Of a stretch of 64,000 bases of DNA, positions 43,701 through 52,683 are shown in pieces. Both the position numbers and the translations under genes were made by a program. The stretch lies in NCBI RefSeq assembly GCF_000711215.1, contig NZ_JOMF01000004.1:62001-126000 (forward strand), written 5' to 3'. The notes beneath the pieces were generated by a model, which was not told the origin of the DNA, ran no database searches, and was given only the letters and a program-made list of their open reading frames with translations. The stretch comes from Methanomicrobium mobile BP. Lineage in GTDB: Archaea; Halobacteriota; Methanomicrobia; Methanomicrobiales; Methanomicrobiaceae. Each line of letters opens with the position of its first letter. Positions within the stretch are counted from its first letter, which is position 1.

Positions 43701-44816
43701 ATGGCAGAAGAAACGAGCATAAACACCGCATACGCAAAGATGCACGGTCAGAAGATCGCCGTAATCGCGGTTACGATCGTACTTCTGATACTCGCGATGA
43801 TCTTTGCCGCCGCCAGCGGAAGCGTATACATCCCGCCTTCCGATATAATCTCCGTGCTGCTCAACTCCGTCATCCCCGGAATCTCCGACAATGCCGTCAA
43901 CGAAAACACCGCGATGATCCTCTTCAATCTGAGACTGCCGCGTATCTTCCTTGCGGCACTCGCCGGCGTCTGTCTGGCTCTTGCCGGTGCGGTCATGCAG
44001 GCACTCCTCAGAAATCCCCTCGTTAGCCCGTTCACGCTCGGACTTTCCTCCGCGGCATCGTTCGGCGCGGCATTCATGATTGTCCTCGGACCAATTGTCC
44101 TGGGCTCGCTCTATAAGAGCACGGCATATCTCTTCGGATATACCTTGAGCATGAACAGCGTCCTGATGATATTCAGCGCCTTCGTCTTCGGCTGGATGAG
44201 CGTCTCGATAATCTATCTGCTCTCGCATTCCAGAAGCGCTTCGCAGTCGATAATCATCCTCTCGGGTGTCGTCATCGGATACATCTTCCAGGCGGGACTT
44301 CTGGCAATGCAGTATATCTCCAGCGACGAGTCGCTCCGCGACATCATCATCTGGCTCATGGGCGGCATGTGGGGCGCAAGCTGGCAGGCGGTCATCATCC
44401 TCTTCCCGATTACGCTTGCCTGCTTCATCATAATGGAGATGAGGTCCTGGAAACTGAACACACTCTCGGCAGGCGACGACGTTGCCAAAAATCTCGGCAT
44501 CAACGTCGCAAGATTCAGAATCCAGGGTCTCTTAATCGTCAGTTTCGGCGCCTCGGCATGTCTGGCGTTTACGGGTGTCATCGGTTTCGTGGGGCTCATG
44601 GCGCCGCATATCTGCCGCATGATAATCGGCAACGACAACCGATATCTGATACCCTGTGCCGCCGCCGCGGGCGCACTCATTCTGGTGGTCTCGGATACGC
44701 TGGCACGCATTGTCCTTGCCCCGATTGAGCTGCCGGTCGGCATCATCATGTATCTCATAGGCGGAGTATTCTTCATATATCTCATAGTCAAGGGACGGGG
44801 GGCGGGACTCGAATGA
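43701..44816 (+). CDS. FecCD/BtuC-type ABC transporter permease
   Basis: A 371-residue membrane protein with about ten membrane helices. RLPRIFLAALAGVCLALAGAVMQALLRNPLVSPFTLGLSSAASFGAA is the FecCD family hallmark, and GFVGLMAPHICRMIIGNDNRYLIP is the cytoplasmic coupling loop that contacts the ATPase. ATG 43701 is preferred over 43674 since AGGGG lies upstream and the first 9 residues fall in the repeat. It belongs with the ATPase that overlaps its stop and with the binding protein at 33.7 kb, forming an importer for cobalamin, haem or siderophore iron. Confidence 0.9.
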   Translation: MAEETSINTAYAKMHGQKIAVIAVTIVLLILAMIFAAASGSVYIPPSDIISVLLNSVIPGISDNAVNENTAMILFNLRLPRIFLAALAGVCLALAGAVMQALLRNPLVSPFTLGLSSAASFGAAFMIVLGPIVLGSLYKSTAYLFGYTLSMNSVLMIFSAFVFGWMSVSIIYLLSHSRSASQSIIILSGVVIGYIFQAGLLAMQYISSDESLRDIIIWLMGGMWGASWQAVIILFPITLACFIIMEMRSWKLNTLSAGDDVAKNLGINVARFRIQGLLIVSFGASACLAFTGVIGFVGLMAPHICRMIIGNDNRYLIPCAAAAGALILVVSDTLARIVLAPIELPVGIIMYLIGGVFFIYLIVKGRGAGLE

Positions 44817-45574
44817 AGATAGACGTAATGAATCTGGTTCACAACTACAGCACTTACAAGGTCCTGAAGGACGTCAGTTTCAGTGTAGATTCGGGCGAGG
44901 TAGTCTCGCTCCTCGGTCCCAACGGCTGCGGAAAATCTACGACGATAAAGATTATCTCCAGCCTTTTCAAGCCCGTATCGGGCAAAATCAAGATCGACGG
45001 GAGATCCATCGACGAGATAGACCCTGTCGACAGGGCGAAACTTATCGGCTATGTGCCGCAGTATTTCACCTACAGCAGTTATACGACGGTTCTCGAGACA
45101 GTTCTCATCGGCAGAACGCCGTATATGAGCTGGTCGGTGAGCGACGAAGACCTTGCCGCCGTAGATTACGCACTCCGCTCCATGAACATACGCGATCTTG
45201 CGGAGCGGCAGATAAACGAACTCTCGGGCGGGCAGCGCCAGCGGGTCTTCATTGCCCGTGCAATCGCACAGAAACCCGTATTTTACCTCTTTGACGAGCC
45301 TACAAGCTCCCTTGATCTGCGCTATCAGATAGATACCCTCACGACAATGAGAGATATTATCCGCAGGGACAATTCGGGCATGATTGTCGCACTCCACGAC
45401 CTGAATCTGGCTTTACGCTACACGGATAAAGTAGTCCTCATATCAAACGGCGAGGTCTATGACGCGGGCAGACCTGCCGACGTTCTGACTCCCAAGGCAA
45501 TCTTCGAGGTCTATGGGGTTAAAGCCGAAATTATCGAGAACGATAAGGGGCGCTTCGTTCTGGCATACGAATGA
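44813..45574 (+). CDS. FecE/BtuD-type ABC transporter ATP-binding protein
   Basis: A 253-residue ATPase. Walker A LGPNGCGKST, Q-loop YVPQYF, signature LSGGQRQRVFIARA, Walker B FYLFDEPTSSLD and H-loop VALHDLNLAL are complete. The ATG overlaps the permease stop (ATGA, 44813-44816), showing tight translational coupling. The closest types are cobalamin and iron-siderophore importers; the neighbouring CobN/ChlI genes favour a corrinoid or metal-complex ligand (inference). Confidence 0.93.
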   Translation: MKIDVMNLVHNYSTYKVLKDVSFSVDSGEVVSLLGPNGCGKSTTIKIISSLFKPVSGKIKIDGRSIDEIDPVDRAKLIGYVPQYFTYSSYTTVLETVLIGRTPYMSWSVSDEDLAAVDYALRSMNIRDLAERQINELSGGQRQRVFIARAIAQKPVFYLFDEPTSSLDLRYQIDTLTTMRDIIRRDNSGMIVALHDLNLALRYTDKVVLISNGEVYDAGRPADVLTPKAIFEVYGVKAEIIENDKGRFVLAYE

Positions 45575-45598
45575 CGGATTGAACGACGGCGGGCCCTG

Positions 45599-45634
45599 CA
45601 GCGCCGACAGCGTCCATAGCGCCCGCAGCGGGAA
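45599..45634. repeat. 9-bp repeat, 4 units, downstream of the ABC ATPase
   Basis: CAGCGCCGA, CAGCGTCCA, TAGCGCCCG and CAGCGGGAA run head to tail 24 bp after the stop codon. The stop itself lies in a looser GACGGATTGAACGACGG repeat. Confidence 0.55.
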
Positions 45635-45677
45635 TTCCAAATATATATTGCGGTCAAAAGCCAACTATTCTGTATAA

Positions 45678-46388
45678 ATGGTTCATAGAATATCTGTTGT
45701 CATACCCACTTTCAATGAAGAGGATAATATTACCGCCTGCCTGACCTCGCTCTGCAATCAGACAATTCCGCGAAGCGATTACGAGCTTATCGTCGTCGAC
45801 GGCGGCTCGAAGGATAAAACACGCGAACTTGCCGAGAAACTCGCCGATACCGTCATTATTCAGACGAGCAAGCGTGTCGGCGGCGCAAGAAACGACGGCG
45901 CAAAACTTGCGGACGCGAAAATCCTTGCAACAACCGATGCCGACTGCATAATCCCGCCGGAGTGGCTCGAAACCGTTCTGGCTTCGTTCGAAAAGAACGA
46001 TAAAATCGTCCAGCTCTACGGCACCGTCACCCCGCTCGAACCCGGGGTCAAGTTCAAATTCTATCTCTGGCTTGCAAATCAGTTCTCGAGGCTCGGATAC
46101 TATACCCATACGCTCTACTACACGCTCGGCTGCAACACGGCATTCGTAAAAGAGGCATATGACTCGATAGGCGGCTACAAGTGCATAGATGCCGGCGACG
46201 ACCTCGAGATTGCGCAGCGCATGCGAAAGATCGGCAAGGTCAAATTCAACCCGAAGATGACGGTGAAGTTCTCGATGCGCCGATATGTCAAGTTCGGCAC
46301 CCTGAAATCGCTCTATATCTGGCTCTATATCGTCCTCAAAGGCGGCAAGTCCGACAAATACTCGTATACGGGCAAGACATACAAGTGA
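45678..46388 (+). CDS. Family 2 glycosyltransferase
   Basis: A 236-residue GT-A fold enzyme. VVIPTFNEEDNITACLTSL is the nucleotide-binding start, TTDADCIIPPEWLE holds the DxD-type metal site, and DAGDDLEIAQRMRKIGKV is the ED-x6-RRRK-like acceptor motif. It has a hydrophobic C-terminal segment but no clear membrane helix. The donor and acceptor are unknown; a role in surface glycan or lipid glycosylation is likely. A TATA-like AAATATATATTG at 45639-45650 is 28-39 bp upstream of the ATG, and no SD is seen. Confidence 0.85.
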   Translation: MVHRISVVIPTFNEEDNITACLTSLCNQTIPRSDYELIVVDGGSKDKTRELAEKLADTVIIQTSKRVGGARNDGAKLADAKILATTDADCIIPPEWLETVLASFEKNDKIVQLYGTVTPLEPGVKFKFYLWLANQFSRLGYYTHTLYYTLGCNTAFVKEAYDSIGGYKCIDAGDDLEIAQRMRKIGKVKFNPKMTVKFSMRRYVKFGTLKSLYIWLYIVLKGGKSDKYSYTGKTYK

Positions 46389-46476
46389 AAAGCGAAAGAA
46401 GTGAAAGCCGGCGGATATACTCAAAATTCATAATCCAATCCCAATCTTACACAAATACTGCTTTTTTGACAAAATT

Positions 46477-46543
46477 AAATCATTAAAACAATAAATCAAT
46501 CAAAACATTAAATCAATAAAAACATTAAATCAATAAAAACAGG
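46477..46543. repeat. 17-bp tandem repeat, about 4 units
   Basis: AAATCAATAAAAACATT (46510-46526) is flanked by close variants at 46493 and 46527 and a 16-bp variant at 46477. It fills the spacer between convergent genes. Confidence 0.8.
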
Positions 46544-46572
46544 TTAAAACGATAAAAAAATGATTTTGCCGG

Positions 46573-47475
46573 TTATTTCACCAGCTCGTAACTGCTCATG
46601 ACAACGGGGCTTCGGAGCGTGTCCAGAACGCGTTCGAGAAGAATTCCCTCGCGCGGGTGTATCCTGTAACCGAATGTGGCGCGGATTGCAAGCGTCGTGA
46701 ACTGCACCGCCCTGTCGAGAGCAAGCGGAAGGCTGTCGCCCTTAAGGATACTGCCGACGAGCACGCTCGTAAACGAATCGCCGGTACCCGGGTAATGTGC
46801 GGGGATATAGTCGCAGGATACCTTCCAGACACGTTCGTCGCTGCGGTCATAGGCAAGGACCGAAGTCCTGCCCGAAAGACGACCTTCTTCTTTCGGCGAC
46901 GGCACACTCGTCACCACGACAATGCCGGGACCCATGTCCGCAAGCCGCGGCAGCCAGTCCATCACGGTCTGCTCGTCGATATTCTTTGAATACGGCTCAT
47001 CGAGGAGGAATGCCGCTTCGGTGACGTTTGGCGTTATGATATCGGCAATACCCACAAAACTCCTCATCCGCGTCACCATCTCGTCGGTAATAGGACCGTA
47101 GGTCTTTCCGTCGTCGCCCATAACGGGGTCTATGACAACAAGTGTGTCGTTCCTCCTGACCGACTCGACGAAATCCGTGACAATGTCCATCTGCTGCGGC
47201 GATCCCAGAAAACCGCTGTAGACGGCGTCGAACGTAAGCCCCATGGACGTCCAGTGGGAGACGCAATCCCGCATGAAATCCGTCATATCGACAATGCAGT
47301 AATCCTTGAAGCCCGTCGTATGTGTCGAGAGGACGGCGGTCGGAATCGGGCATGCCTGAACCTCCATCGAAGACAATATGGGGATTGCGACGGTAAGCGA
47401 CGCGCGACCGAAACCCGAGAGATCGTTTATCGCCGCCACCCGCGGCACTGCAGTACGAACTACCTTCTTTACCAT
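46573..47475 (-). CDS. Pyridoxal/pyridoxamine kinase (PfkB/ribokinase superfamily)
   Basis: A 300-residue kinase of the PdxY/PdxK type. VAAINDLSGFGRASLTVAIPIL and AVYSGFLGSPQQMDIV are substrate-side motifs; DPVMGDDGKTY is the family signature; HYPGTGDSFTSVLVG contains the anion-hole GTGD and catalytic Asp. It probably phosphorylates B6 vitamers (salvage), though other small alcohols are possible in archaea. A TATA-like CGAGTATAAG at 47491-47500 lies 16-25 bp upstream of the ATG. Confidence 0.85.
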   Translation of the reverse strand: MVKKVVRTAVPRVAAINDLSGFGRASLTVAIPILSSMEVQACPIPTAVLSTHTTGFKDYCIVDMTDFMRDCVSHWTSMGLTFDAVYSGFLGSPQQMDIVTDFVESVRRNDTLVVIDPVMGDDGKTYGPITDEMVTRMRSFVGIADIITPNVTEAAFLLDEPYSKNIDEQTVMDWLPRLADMGPGIVVVTSVPSPKEEGRLSGRTSVLAYDRSDERVWKVSCDYIPAHYPGTGDSFTSVLVGSILKGDSLPLALDRAVQFTTLAIRATFGYRIHPREGILLERVLDTLRSPVVMSSYELVK

Positions 47476-47571
47476 GATATATGAATCCCGCTTATACTCG
47501 CATCGTTATTATTCAATGTTCACAGTATTGAAATCTTTCACGCCGGGCACGACCTTTGCGCACCAGAAGCC

Positions 47572-47604
47572 TGCGGAACTACTGCGGAACTGATGCGGAA
47601 CAAT
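47572..47604. repeat. 11-bp tandem repeat, 3 units, upstream of the DUF2148 gene
   Basis: TGCGGAACTAC, TGCGGAACTGA and TGCGGAACAAT follow each other exactly. Its ATGCGG at 47593 begins an in-frame extension of the next gene, rejected as start. Confidence 0.8.
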
Positions 47605-47643
47605 AAACCAAACTTTATTAAAAATCAGTGCCCATCATCATAT

Positions 47644-48228
47644 ATGCAGGACGAAAACGATGCAATTTACGAAGGTGTGCTTACCGTGGCAAAACTCATG
47701 GCCGTAGCGGCACGCACGGCACCCAAGGCAAAGGGCAGCGACGTTATTGTCATTCGGACTGTATACGGCAACGATCTGAAGATTCTCGCGGATTCCATGA
47801 GAAAATTCGGAGAGATGCACAAACTCGGCTTTTTCAGCCGCGACGCAAACAATGTCGAAAATTCCGACTGCTGTCTCGTAATCGGGGCAAAAGCGGACGC
47901 AAGTCTTGGACTCAACTGCGGCGCATGCGGATATAAGAGCTGTGCGGCAATGGGGAAAGAGCAGAAGAGGAATCTCGAATCAACAAACAATTCGGAGAGC
48001 GACTCGGCATTTGTCGGACCGAACTGCGCCGTAAGGGCGGCGGATCTGGGAATTGCGTTGGGTTCGGCGGCTAAGACCGCGGCGATGCACAATGTCGATA
48101 ACAGGATAATGTATTCGGCAGGCGTCGGAGCACTGAAACTCGGTTGGCTGGATGGGTGTACCACGGCGTATGCGATTCCACTGTCAGCCTCAGGTAAGAA
48201 CTTATATTTTGACAGGAAACGGGACTGA
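47644..48228 (+). CDS. DUF2148 ferredoxin-domain protein
   Basis: A 194-residue protein of the DUF2148 family found mainly in anaerobes and methanogens. GLNCGACGYKSCAAMG (near residue 100) is the family's Fe-S-like Cys cluster, and LGIALGSAAKTAAMHNVDNRIMYSAGVGALKLGW is the conserved C-terminal core. Function is unknown; a redox role is assumed. ATG 47644 is chosen because TTTATTAAAA (47614-47623) lies 21-30 bp upstream. The longer frame from 47593 begins inside the 11-bp repeat. Confidence 0.85.
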   Translation: MQDENDAIYEGVLTVAKLMAVAARTAPKAKGSDVIVIRTVYGNDLKILADSMRKFGEMHKLGFFSRDANNVENSDCCLVIGAKADASLGLNCGACGYKSCAAMGKEQKRNLESTNNSESDSAFVGPNCAVRAADLGIALGSAAKTAAMHNVDNRIMYSAGVGALKLGWLDGCTTAYAIPLSASGKNLYFDRKRD

Positions 48229-48273
48229 AAAGACCATTTCCGTGCGGAATTAAGATAAGGACACCTGAGGATT

Positions 48274-48349
48274 ACTCCGAAAACGTTATTCGTAAACGTG
48301 ATTCCGAAAACGTGCGTTACCGCGTCAGAATATTACTGCGTCAAAATTA
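48274..48349. repeat. Two degenerate repeats upstream of the RFAP synthase gene
   Basis: ACTCCGAAAACGTT, ATTCGTAAACGTG and ATTCCGAAAACGTG (13-14 bp) are followed by CGTTACCGCGTCAGAATA and TTACTGCGTCAAAATTA (17-18 bp). Confidence 0.65.
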
Positions 48350-48384
48350 AGTTCTGTTTTCATTGATTTCATTAAGGTATAAAC

Positions 48385-49455
48385 ATGGCTAAGATGATGA
48401 TCCGCGGCGGAGACCTGGATCTTGTGGAATATGATTTTTCACCGTTTTCCATCGGCGAAAACATAAAAACCTGCGGCATGGAGGAGAGAACTTACAAAAT
48501 AGAGCCAAAGCCCGGGAAACATACCGTAAAAGTGCCTGCCAGAGTGCATCTCTGCGTTCTCGACATGAACAGATTTTCACCGAGCCGTCCCGGAGGCGGC
48601 GGTATCGGGTTTGCGATACAGCTCTACACGACCGCGGTCGTGGAATGCACGGATAAGGAGACGACGGTAGACTATTCGCGGGTGCCGATTATCATGCACT
48701 TTGTCGAGGTCATAAAGAAGGTCACGGGCTACAAAGGCGGCTTTAAGATCTGCATCCGTGACCATGAAAAAGAGCATGTCGGTCTCGGATCTACGGGTTC
48801 GGCACTGACCGCGGTCGGAAACGCCATGAGTGCGGCGCTCGGAAACCCGCTTTCCGTTGAGGACATAAGACTTCTCGTCGGCTACAACTACGTCGAGGAG
48901 ACGACCGACGGCAGGATCATCGGCGGATTCGAGACCGGCGTCGGACCTGCGGCAATCACCTACGGCGGCATGTCGGTCATGGGCGACGAGCTCTCTCTCG
49001 TCCACAACTCAAAGTTCGCGGAAGGCAGGAATGTCTATATCCTGATTCCGCCGGTGACCGTGAGTGCCGCAGGCGAGTCCGAGTTCAATGTTCTGATGAA
49101 TCGGGCAAGGGTGCTGGATTACCGTGACCGCGAACTCAAGGCGTATATGGTGATGATGGACCTGATTCCCGCCCTCAAGCGCGACGATCTGGTTAAAATC
49201 GGCAATATCATCTGGGAATTCGATTTCAGAGGCTCGAAGCGTGCCGAAGTCGAGCACAATTCGTTCTCCATCTACAAATTCATGAGCATGATTCGCGAGG
49301 AGGGTATCGAGTTCGTCGGCATGAGCTCGGTCGGACCTTCGATTGCGGTCATCACGGAGAAATCCCCCGACGAGATGCGAAAGATAACGGAAAAACTCGG
49401 TCTTGAGACGGCAATCGAGACAAAAGTGGACAATAAGGGTATCTGCTTCCTTTGA
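48385..49455 (+). CDS. mptG: Beta-ribofuranosylaminobenzene 5'-phosphate synthase (GHMP superfamily)
   Basis: A 356-residue enzyme of the GHMP fold. It matches RFAP synthase, which condenses phosphoribosyl pyrophosphate with 4-hydroxybenzoate or 4-aminobenzoate in methanopterin/sarcinapterin biosynthesis. RVHLCVLDMNRFSPSRPGGGGIGFAI opens the core, and HVGLGSTGSALTAVGNAMSAALG is the GHMP glycine loop. IIGGFETGVGPAAITYGG and MSSVGPSIAVITEK are further family segments. SD AAGGT precedes the ATG. This function is typical of methanogens and supports the taxonomic call. Confidence 0.85.
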   Translation: MAKMMIRGGDLDLVEYDFSPFSIGENIKTCGMEERTYKIEPKPGKHTVKVPARVHLCVLDMNRFSPSRPGGGGIGFAIQLYTTAVVECTDKETTVDYSRVPIIMHFVEVIKKVTGYKGGFKICIRDHEKEHVGLGSTGSALTAVGNAMSAALGNPLSVEDIRLLVGYNYVEETTDGRIIGGFETGVGPAAITYGGMSVMGDELSLVHNSKFAEGRNVYILIPPVTVSAAGESEFNVLMNRARVLDYRDRELKAYMVMMDLIPALKRDDLVKIGNIIWEFDFRGSKRAEVEHNSFSIYKFMSMIREEGIEFVGMSSVGPSIAVITEKSPDEMRKITEKLGLETAIETKVDNKGICFL

Positions 49456-49486
49456 GCAGAACCGATTCCCGAAAATATCCCGATTT

Positions 49487-49512
49487 TAATTATGGCGAAT
49501 TCGCCATAATTA
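49487..49512. terminator. 26-bp perfect palindrome between convergent genes
   Basis: TAATTATGGCGAA is followed immediately by its reverse complement. It lies 32 bp after the RFAP synthase stop and upstream of a second hairpin. It may act as bidirectional terminator or protein-binding site. Confidence 0.6.
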
Positions 49513-49520
49513 GAATAAAT

Positions 49521-49549
49521 TTTTGAGGTCATAATTTGTGACCTCAAAA
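49521..49549. terminator. 11-bp perfect stem-loop flanked by T and A runs
   Basis: TTTTGAGGTCA and TGACCTCAAAA enclose the 7-nt loop TAATTTG. With T-runs on each strand it resembles a bidirectional intrinsic terminator between mptG and glmS. Confidence 0.6.
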
Positions 49550-49615
49550 CATGAACGGCACTCATCGCCGAAATTGAAAATAACCCTCTTAAAAACCGTA
49601 AAATCTGACGAGATA

Positions 49616-51412
49616 TCAGATTACGGTTACGCTTTTTGCGAGATTTCTGGGCTTGTCGACATCCCTTCCCAGAAGAACCGCGGTATTGTAGGCAATCATC
49701 TGAAGGATTATAGTTGCGGAGATGACCTCGCAGATATTCTTAGATCTCGGAAGCGGTATGAAGATATCCGCTATCTCCTTAAGATCCGCATCGCCGCCGC
49801 TGCCGATGGCGATTACGGGAGCACCGCGGGCTTTCATCTCTTTTATGTTCGAGATCATGACGGGATATGCGTCGTCCTTAGTGCAGACCGCAACCACGGG
49901 CGTCTTCGGCGTCAGAAGGGAGAAAGGACCGTGCTTAAGTTCGCCCGCCGCACAGCCTTCGGCGTGAATATAGGTGATCTCCTTCATCTTGAGCGCACCC
50001 TCAAGAGATATCGGATAGTAGACGCCGCGTCCCACATAGAAGATGTTCTCGGCATCTTTGCAGACCGCGGATGCATCAGCGGGGTCAAAGAGCAGGGTCT
50101 CTTCGAGAACGGGGTATATCTCAAAGAGTTCCTTCTCGAAGATGCCCTTTCCTATAATGGATACAATCCTTAAGAGAACGGCGCACTGCGCTATGAAGGA
50201 CTTCGTCGCCGCCACGCTGATTTCGGGACCCGCACGGGTATAGAGGACATAATCGGCGATACGCGTGACACTGCTTCCGAGGACGTTTGTAACCGCAAAT
50301 ACGGGACAGCCGTTTGCCTTCGCATGCCGCAGCGCCGCAAGGGTATCGGCGGTCTCGCCGGACTGCGTGACCGCAATCACAACCGTGCCCTTCGCCGTCG
50401 TGAAATTCAGAAACTCCGAGGCAATTTCTACGCGAACCGGAATCTTGCAGTATTTCTCCATAAGATAGCGGAATATCAGACCCGCATGATACGAACTGCC
50501 GCAGGCGACCACCGTAATCGAGGATGCCTTCTTCAGCACCGAAACCGCGCCGTCATCGATCTTCTGCCTGAACGAGTTGACAAAGACCGCGGGCTGCTCG
50601 AAGATCTCCTTCTCCATGAAGTATTCGTACCCGCCCTTCTTTGCGGATTCGACGTCCCAGTCGACGGTCTTTACATCGCGCTCCACGGTCTTTGCGGACG
50701 GGTAGCCGAATAAGCGGATGCCGTCCGGCATCAGATACGCATAATCGTTGTCCTCAAGGAAGAGGATCTTCTGGGTATGCTCAAGTATCGGGGTCATATC
50801 CGAGGATGCAAAGAGTTCGTCGTCGCCGATGCCCAGAACGAGCGGGCTGAAGCGCTTTATCGCAATAAGACCGTTAAAGCCGCGGATGAGAATCAGCAGC
50901 GCAAACGAACCCTCAAGAGTATCCATGAGATTCTTCACAGCGAAATCGACCTTTTCGATACCCGAGAGACCTTTCTCAGCCGCGGCATTGCGGAATTTCT
51001 CGAGAAGATGCGCAATGACCTCGGTATCCGTCTCGGATTTGAAAACGTGTCCCTCCGCGATGAGAGTCTTCTTAAGCTCGGCATAATTCTCTATGATGCC
51101 GTTGTGAACGACCGCGATATCCCCCGTGCAGTCGGTATGCGGATGCGCATTAACGTCACTCGGAACGCCGTGGGTTGCCCAGCGCGTATGGCCTATACCT
51201 ATATTGCCGCAGGCAAGGGACACGTCGCTTCCGGCATCCGAGATTCTGCCCTGCTTCTTGACGACGGTAAGTTTGCCGCCGCCGTCAGTAGCGGTGCCGT
51301 CCGCCACAGCGAGCCCGAACGAGTCATATCCGCGGTATTCGAGGCACTTAAGCCCTTCGACAATGATGGGCGCGGCATTGCGCTCTCCGACATAACCTAC
51401 TATCCCGCACAT
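49616..51412 (-). CDS. glmS: Glutamine--fructose-6-phosphate aminotransferase (isomerizing)
   Basis: A 598-residue enzyme making glucosamine 6-phosphate. Cys2 in MCGIVGYVG is the glutaminase nucleophile; GHTRWATHG and NGIIENYAELK complete the N-terminal domain. Two SIS domains (about 290 onward) carry ACGSSYHAG, SQSGETADTLAAL and SLEGALKMKEITYIHAEG, ending LAKSVTV. Length is standard. The spacer before the ATG has GAAGGATATC as ribosome binding site. It is the last gene of a leftward GlcNAc pathway series. Confidence 0.97.
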   Translation of the reverse strand: MCGIVGYVGERNAAPIIVEGLKCLEYRGYDSFGLAVADGTATDGGGKLTVVKKQGRISDAGSDVSLACGNIGIGHTRWATHGVPSDVNAHPHTDCTGDIAVVHNGIIENYAELKKTLIAEGHVFKSETDTEVIAHLLEKFRNAAAEKGLSGIEKVDFAVKNLMDTLEGSFALLILIRGFNGLIAIKRFSPLVLGIGDDELFASSDMTPILEHTQKILFLEDNDYAYLMPDGIRLFGYPSAKTVERDVKTVDWDVESAKKGGYEYFMEKEIFEQPAVFVNSFRQKIDDGAVSVLKKASSITVVACGSSYHAGLIFRYLMEKYCKIPVRVEIASEFLNFTTAKGTVVIAVTQSGETADTLAALRHAKANGCPVFAVTNVLGSSVTRIADYVLYTRAGPEISVAATKSFIAQCAVLLRIVSIIGKGIFEKELFEIYPVLEETLLFDPADASAVCKDAENIFYVGRGVYYPISLEGALKMKEITYIHAEGCAAGELKHGPFSLLTPKTPVVAVCTKDDAYPVMISNIKEMKARGAPVIAIGSGGDADLKEIADIFIPLPRSKNICEVISATIILQMIAYNTAVLLGRDVDKPRNLAKSVTVI

Positions 51413-51448
51413 TTTACGATATCCTTCTCACTGATGCTTACCCGCAGA

Positions 51449-52600
51449 TTACTTGACAATACTTCCGTCCGGCAGAAAACCCTCGATGATTCTGCCGTTC
51501 TCAACCGCGGACGAGTTTCCGATGACACAGTGCTTAAGCACGGTAAAAGGCGCAACCGTCGAGTTGTCGCCGACAACCGAGCCGAAGAATGCCTTAAAGA
51601 AATGCCCGTCTACCTCCACCGCCGAATATGAAGGCTCGACCGCGACATTGGAGCCTAGTTTTGCCCCTTTTGCGATGACGCTGTCGGTAATGCGGCAATG
51701 CGAGCCGACCGAGGAGTCGTCCATAAGAATGGAGTTCTCCACATAGGTGAACGGCTCGACACGAACCCTTGAGCCGATTGAGGTTCCCGGCATTATGCAG
51801 GTATGCGGTCCGATATAGGAATTCTCGCCGATGACGACGTCGCCCGAGACGACCGCATAGGGACTGATCACGGTTCCGATGCCGATTGAGACATGACCTG
51901 TTATCGACGCCGATTTACTGACATTTCCCGATATCGATGGCTTTACCATCTCAAGAGCCATGCGGTTCATCTTGAGCAGATCCCATGCATATATCGCATC
52001 ATGCCAGCGGTTTGCGGGCACGGCTCTTATCGGTCTGCCGTTCTTCGCCATATCCGTGATGATATCGGGGATCATGCAGGTCGCCGGATAGTTGAAAATA
52101 TCGGGAGTGAGCGAGAAACAGCCCGTGCTCACCGTCATACTCTCGGCAAGAGCGGGCTTTTCGGAAATACCTTTCACCATTCCGCCCGAAACCGAGACAA
52201 CGCCGTAGTTTGAGGGATACGGGTGCTCGGCGGTAAGCATGGCGTTTCTCTCCGCCTTAAGGCGCGAGAGCGACTCGGAATCTATGTAGTTGTCCCCTGG
52301 AATAAGGAGGAAATCGCCTTTTATCAGGTCTTTTGCGCACCGCAAAGCATCGAAAACGCCGAGCTGCTTCTTCTGAACGACGACGGAGACGCCGGTATCG
52401 AGGTCGTTGAGATATCTTATGACCTGCTCTTTTCTGTATCCGGCAACGACGATTATGTCGTTAATGCCGCATTTTTCGACCGATTCTATGACATAGTCCA
52501 GAATCGGACGGTTTGCGACCGGAATCATTACTTTCGGCTGCGAATGCGTCAGCGGTCTTACCCTCTGACCTTCGCCGCCCGCGAGAATTACTGCCTGCAT
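51449..52600 (-). CDS. GlmU-like sugar-1-phosphate nucleotidylyltransferase/acetyltransferase (copy 1)
   Basis: A 383-residue two-domain protein. The N-terminal nucleotidyltransferase has GGEGQRVRPLTHSQPKVMIPVANRPILDYV and LIPGDNYIDSESL. The C-terminal left-handed beta-helix runs from about 230, with hexapeptide turns such as GENSYIGPHTCIMPGTSIGSRV. Archaeal enzymes of this type make UDP-GlcNAc or UDP-glucose. A strong ribosome binding site GGAGGT precedes the ATG and comes out of the 12-bp repeat in the spacer. It differs from the second copy in length and in its first helix, so the two may have different substrates. Confidence 0.88.
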   Translation of the reverse strand: MQAVILAGGEGQRVRPLTHSQPKVMIPVANRPILDYVIESVEKCGINDIIVVAGYRKEQVIRYLNDLDTGVSVVVQKKQLGVFDALRCAKDLIKGDFLLIPGDNYIDSESLSRLKAERNAMLTAEHPYPSNYGVVSVSGGMVKGISEKPALAESMTVSTGCFSLTPDIFNYPATCMIPDIITDMAKNGRPIRAVPANRWHDAIYAWDLLKMNRMALEMVKPSISGNVSKSASITGHVSIGIGTVISPYAVVSGDVVIGENSYIGPHTCIMPGTSIGSRVRVEPFTYVENSILMDDSSVGSHCRITDSVIAKGAKLGSNVAVEPSYSAVEVDGHFFKAFFGSVVGDNSTVAPFTVLKHCVIGNSSAVENGRIIEGFLPDGSIVK

Positions 52601-52683
52601 TTTTTACCTCCGTGTGTATCTCCGTATATCTCAGTGTGTATCTCAGTTCCTATATGCGTTTTATCTCCGATTTATCTCCCGAG
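52601..52683. repeat. 12-bp degenerate repeat from stop codon to next ribosome binding site
   Basis: On the minus strand, units such as CGGGAGATAAAT, CTGAGATACACA, CGGAGATACACA and CGGAGGTAAAAA fill the whole spacer. The upstream TAA lies in the first unit and the GGAGGT of glmU copy 1 in the last. Confidence 0.7.
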
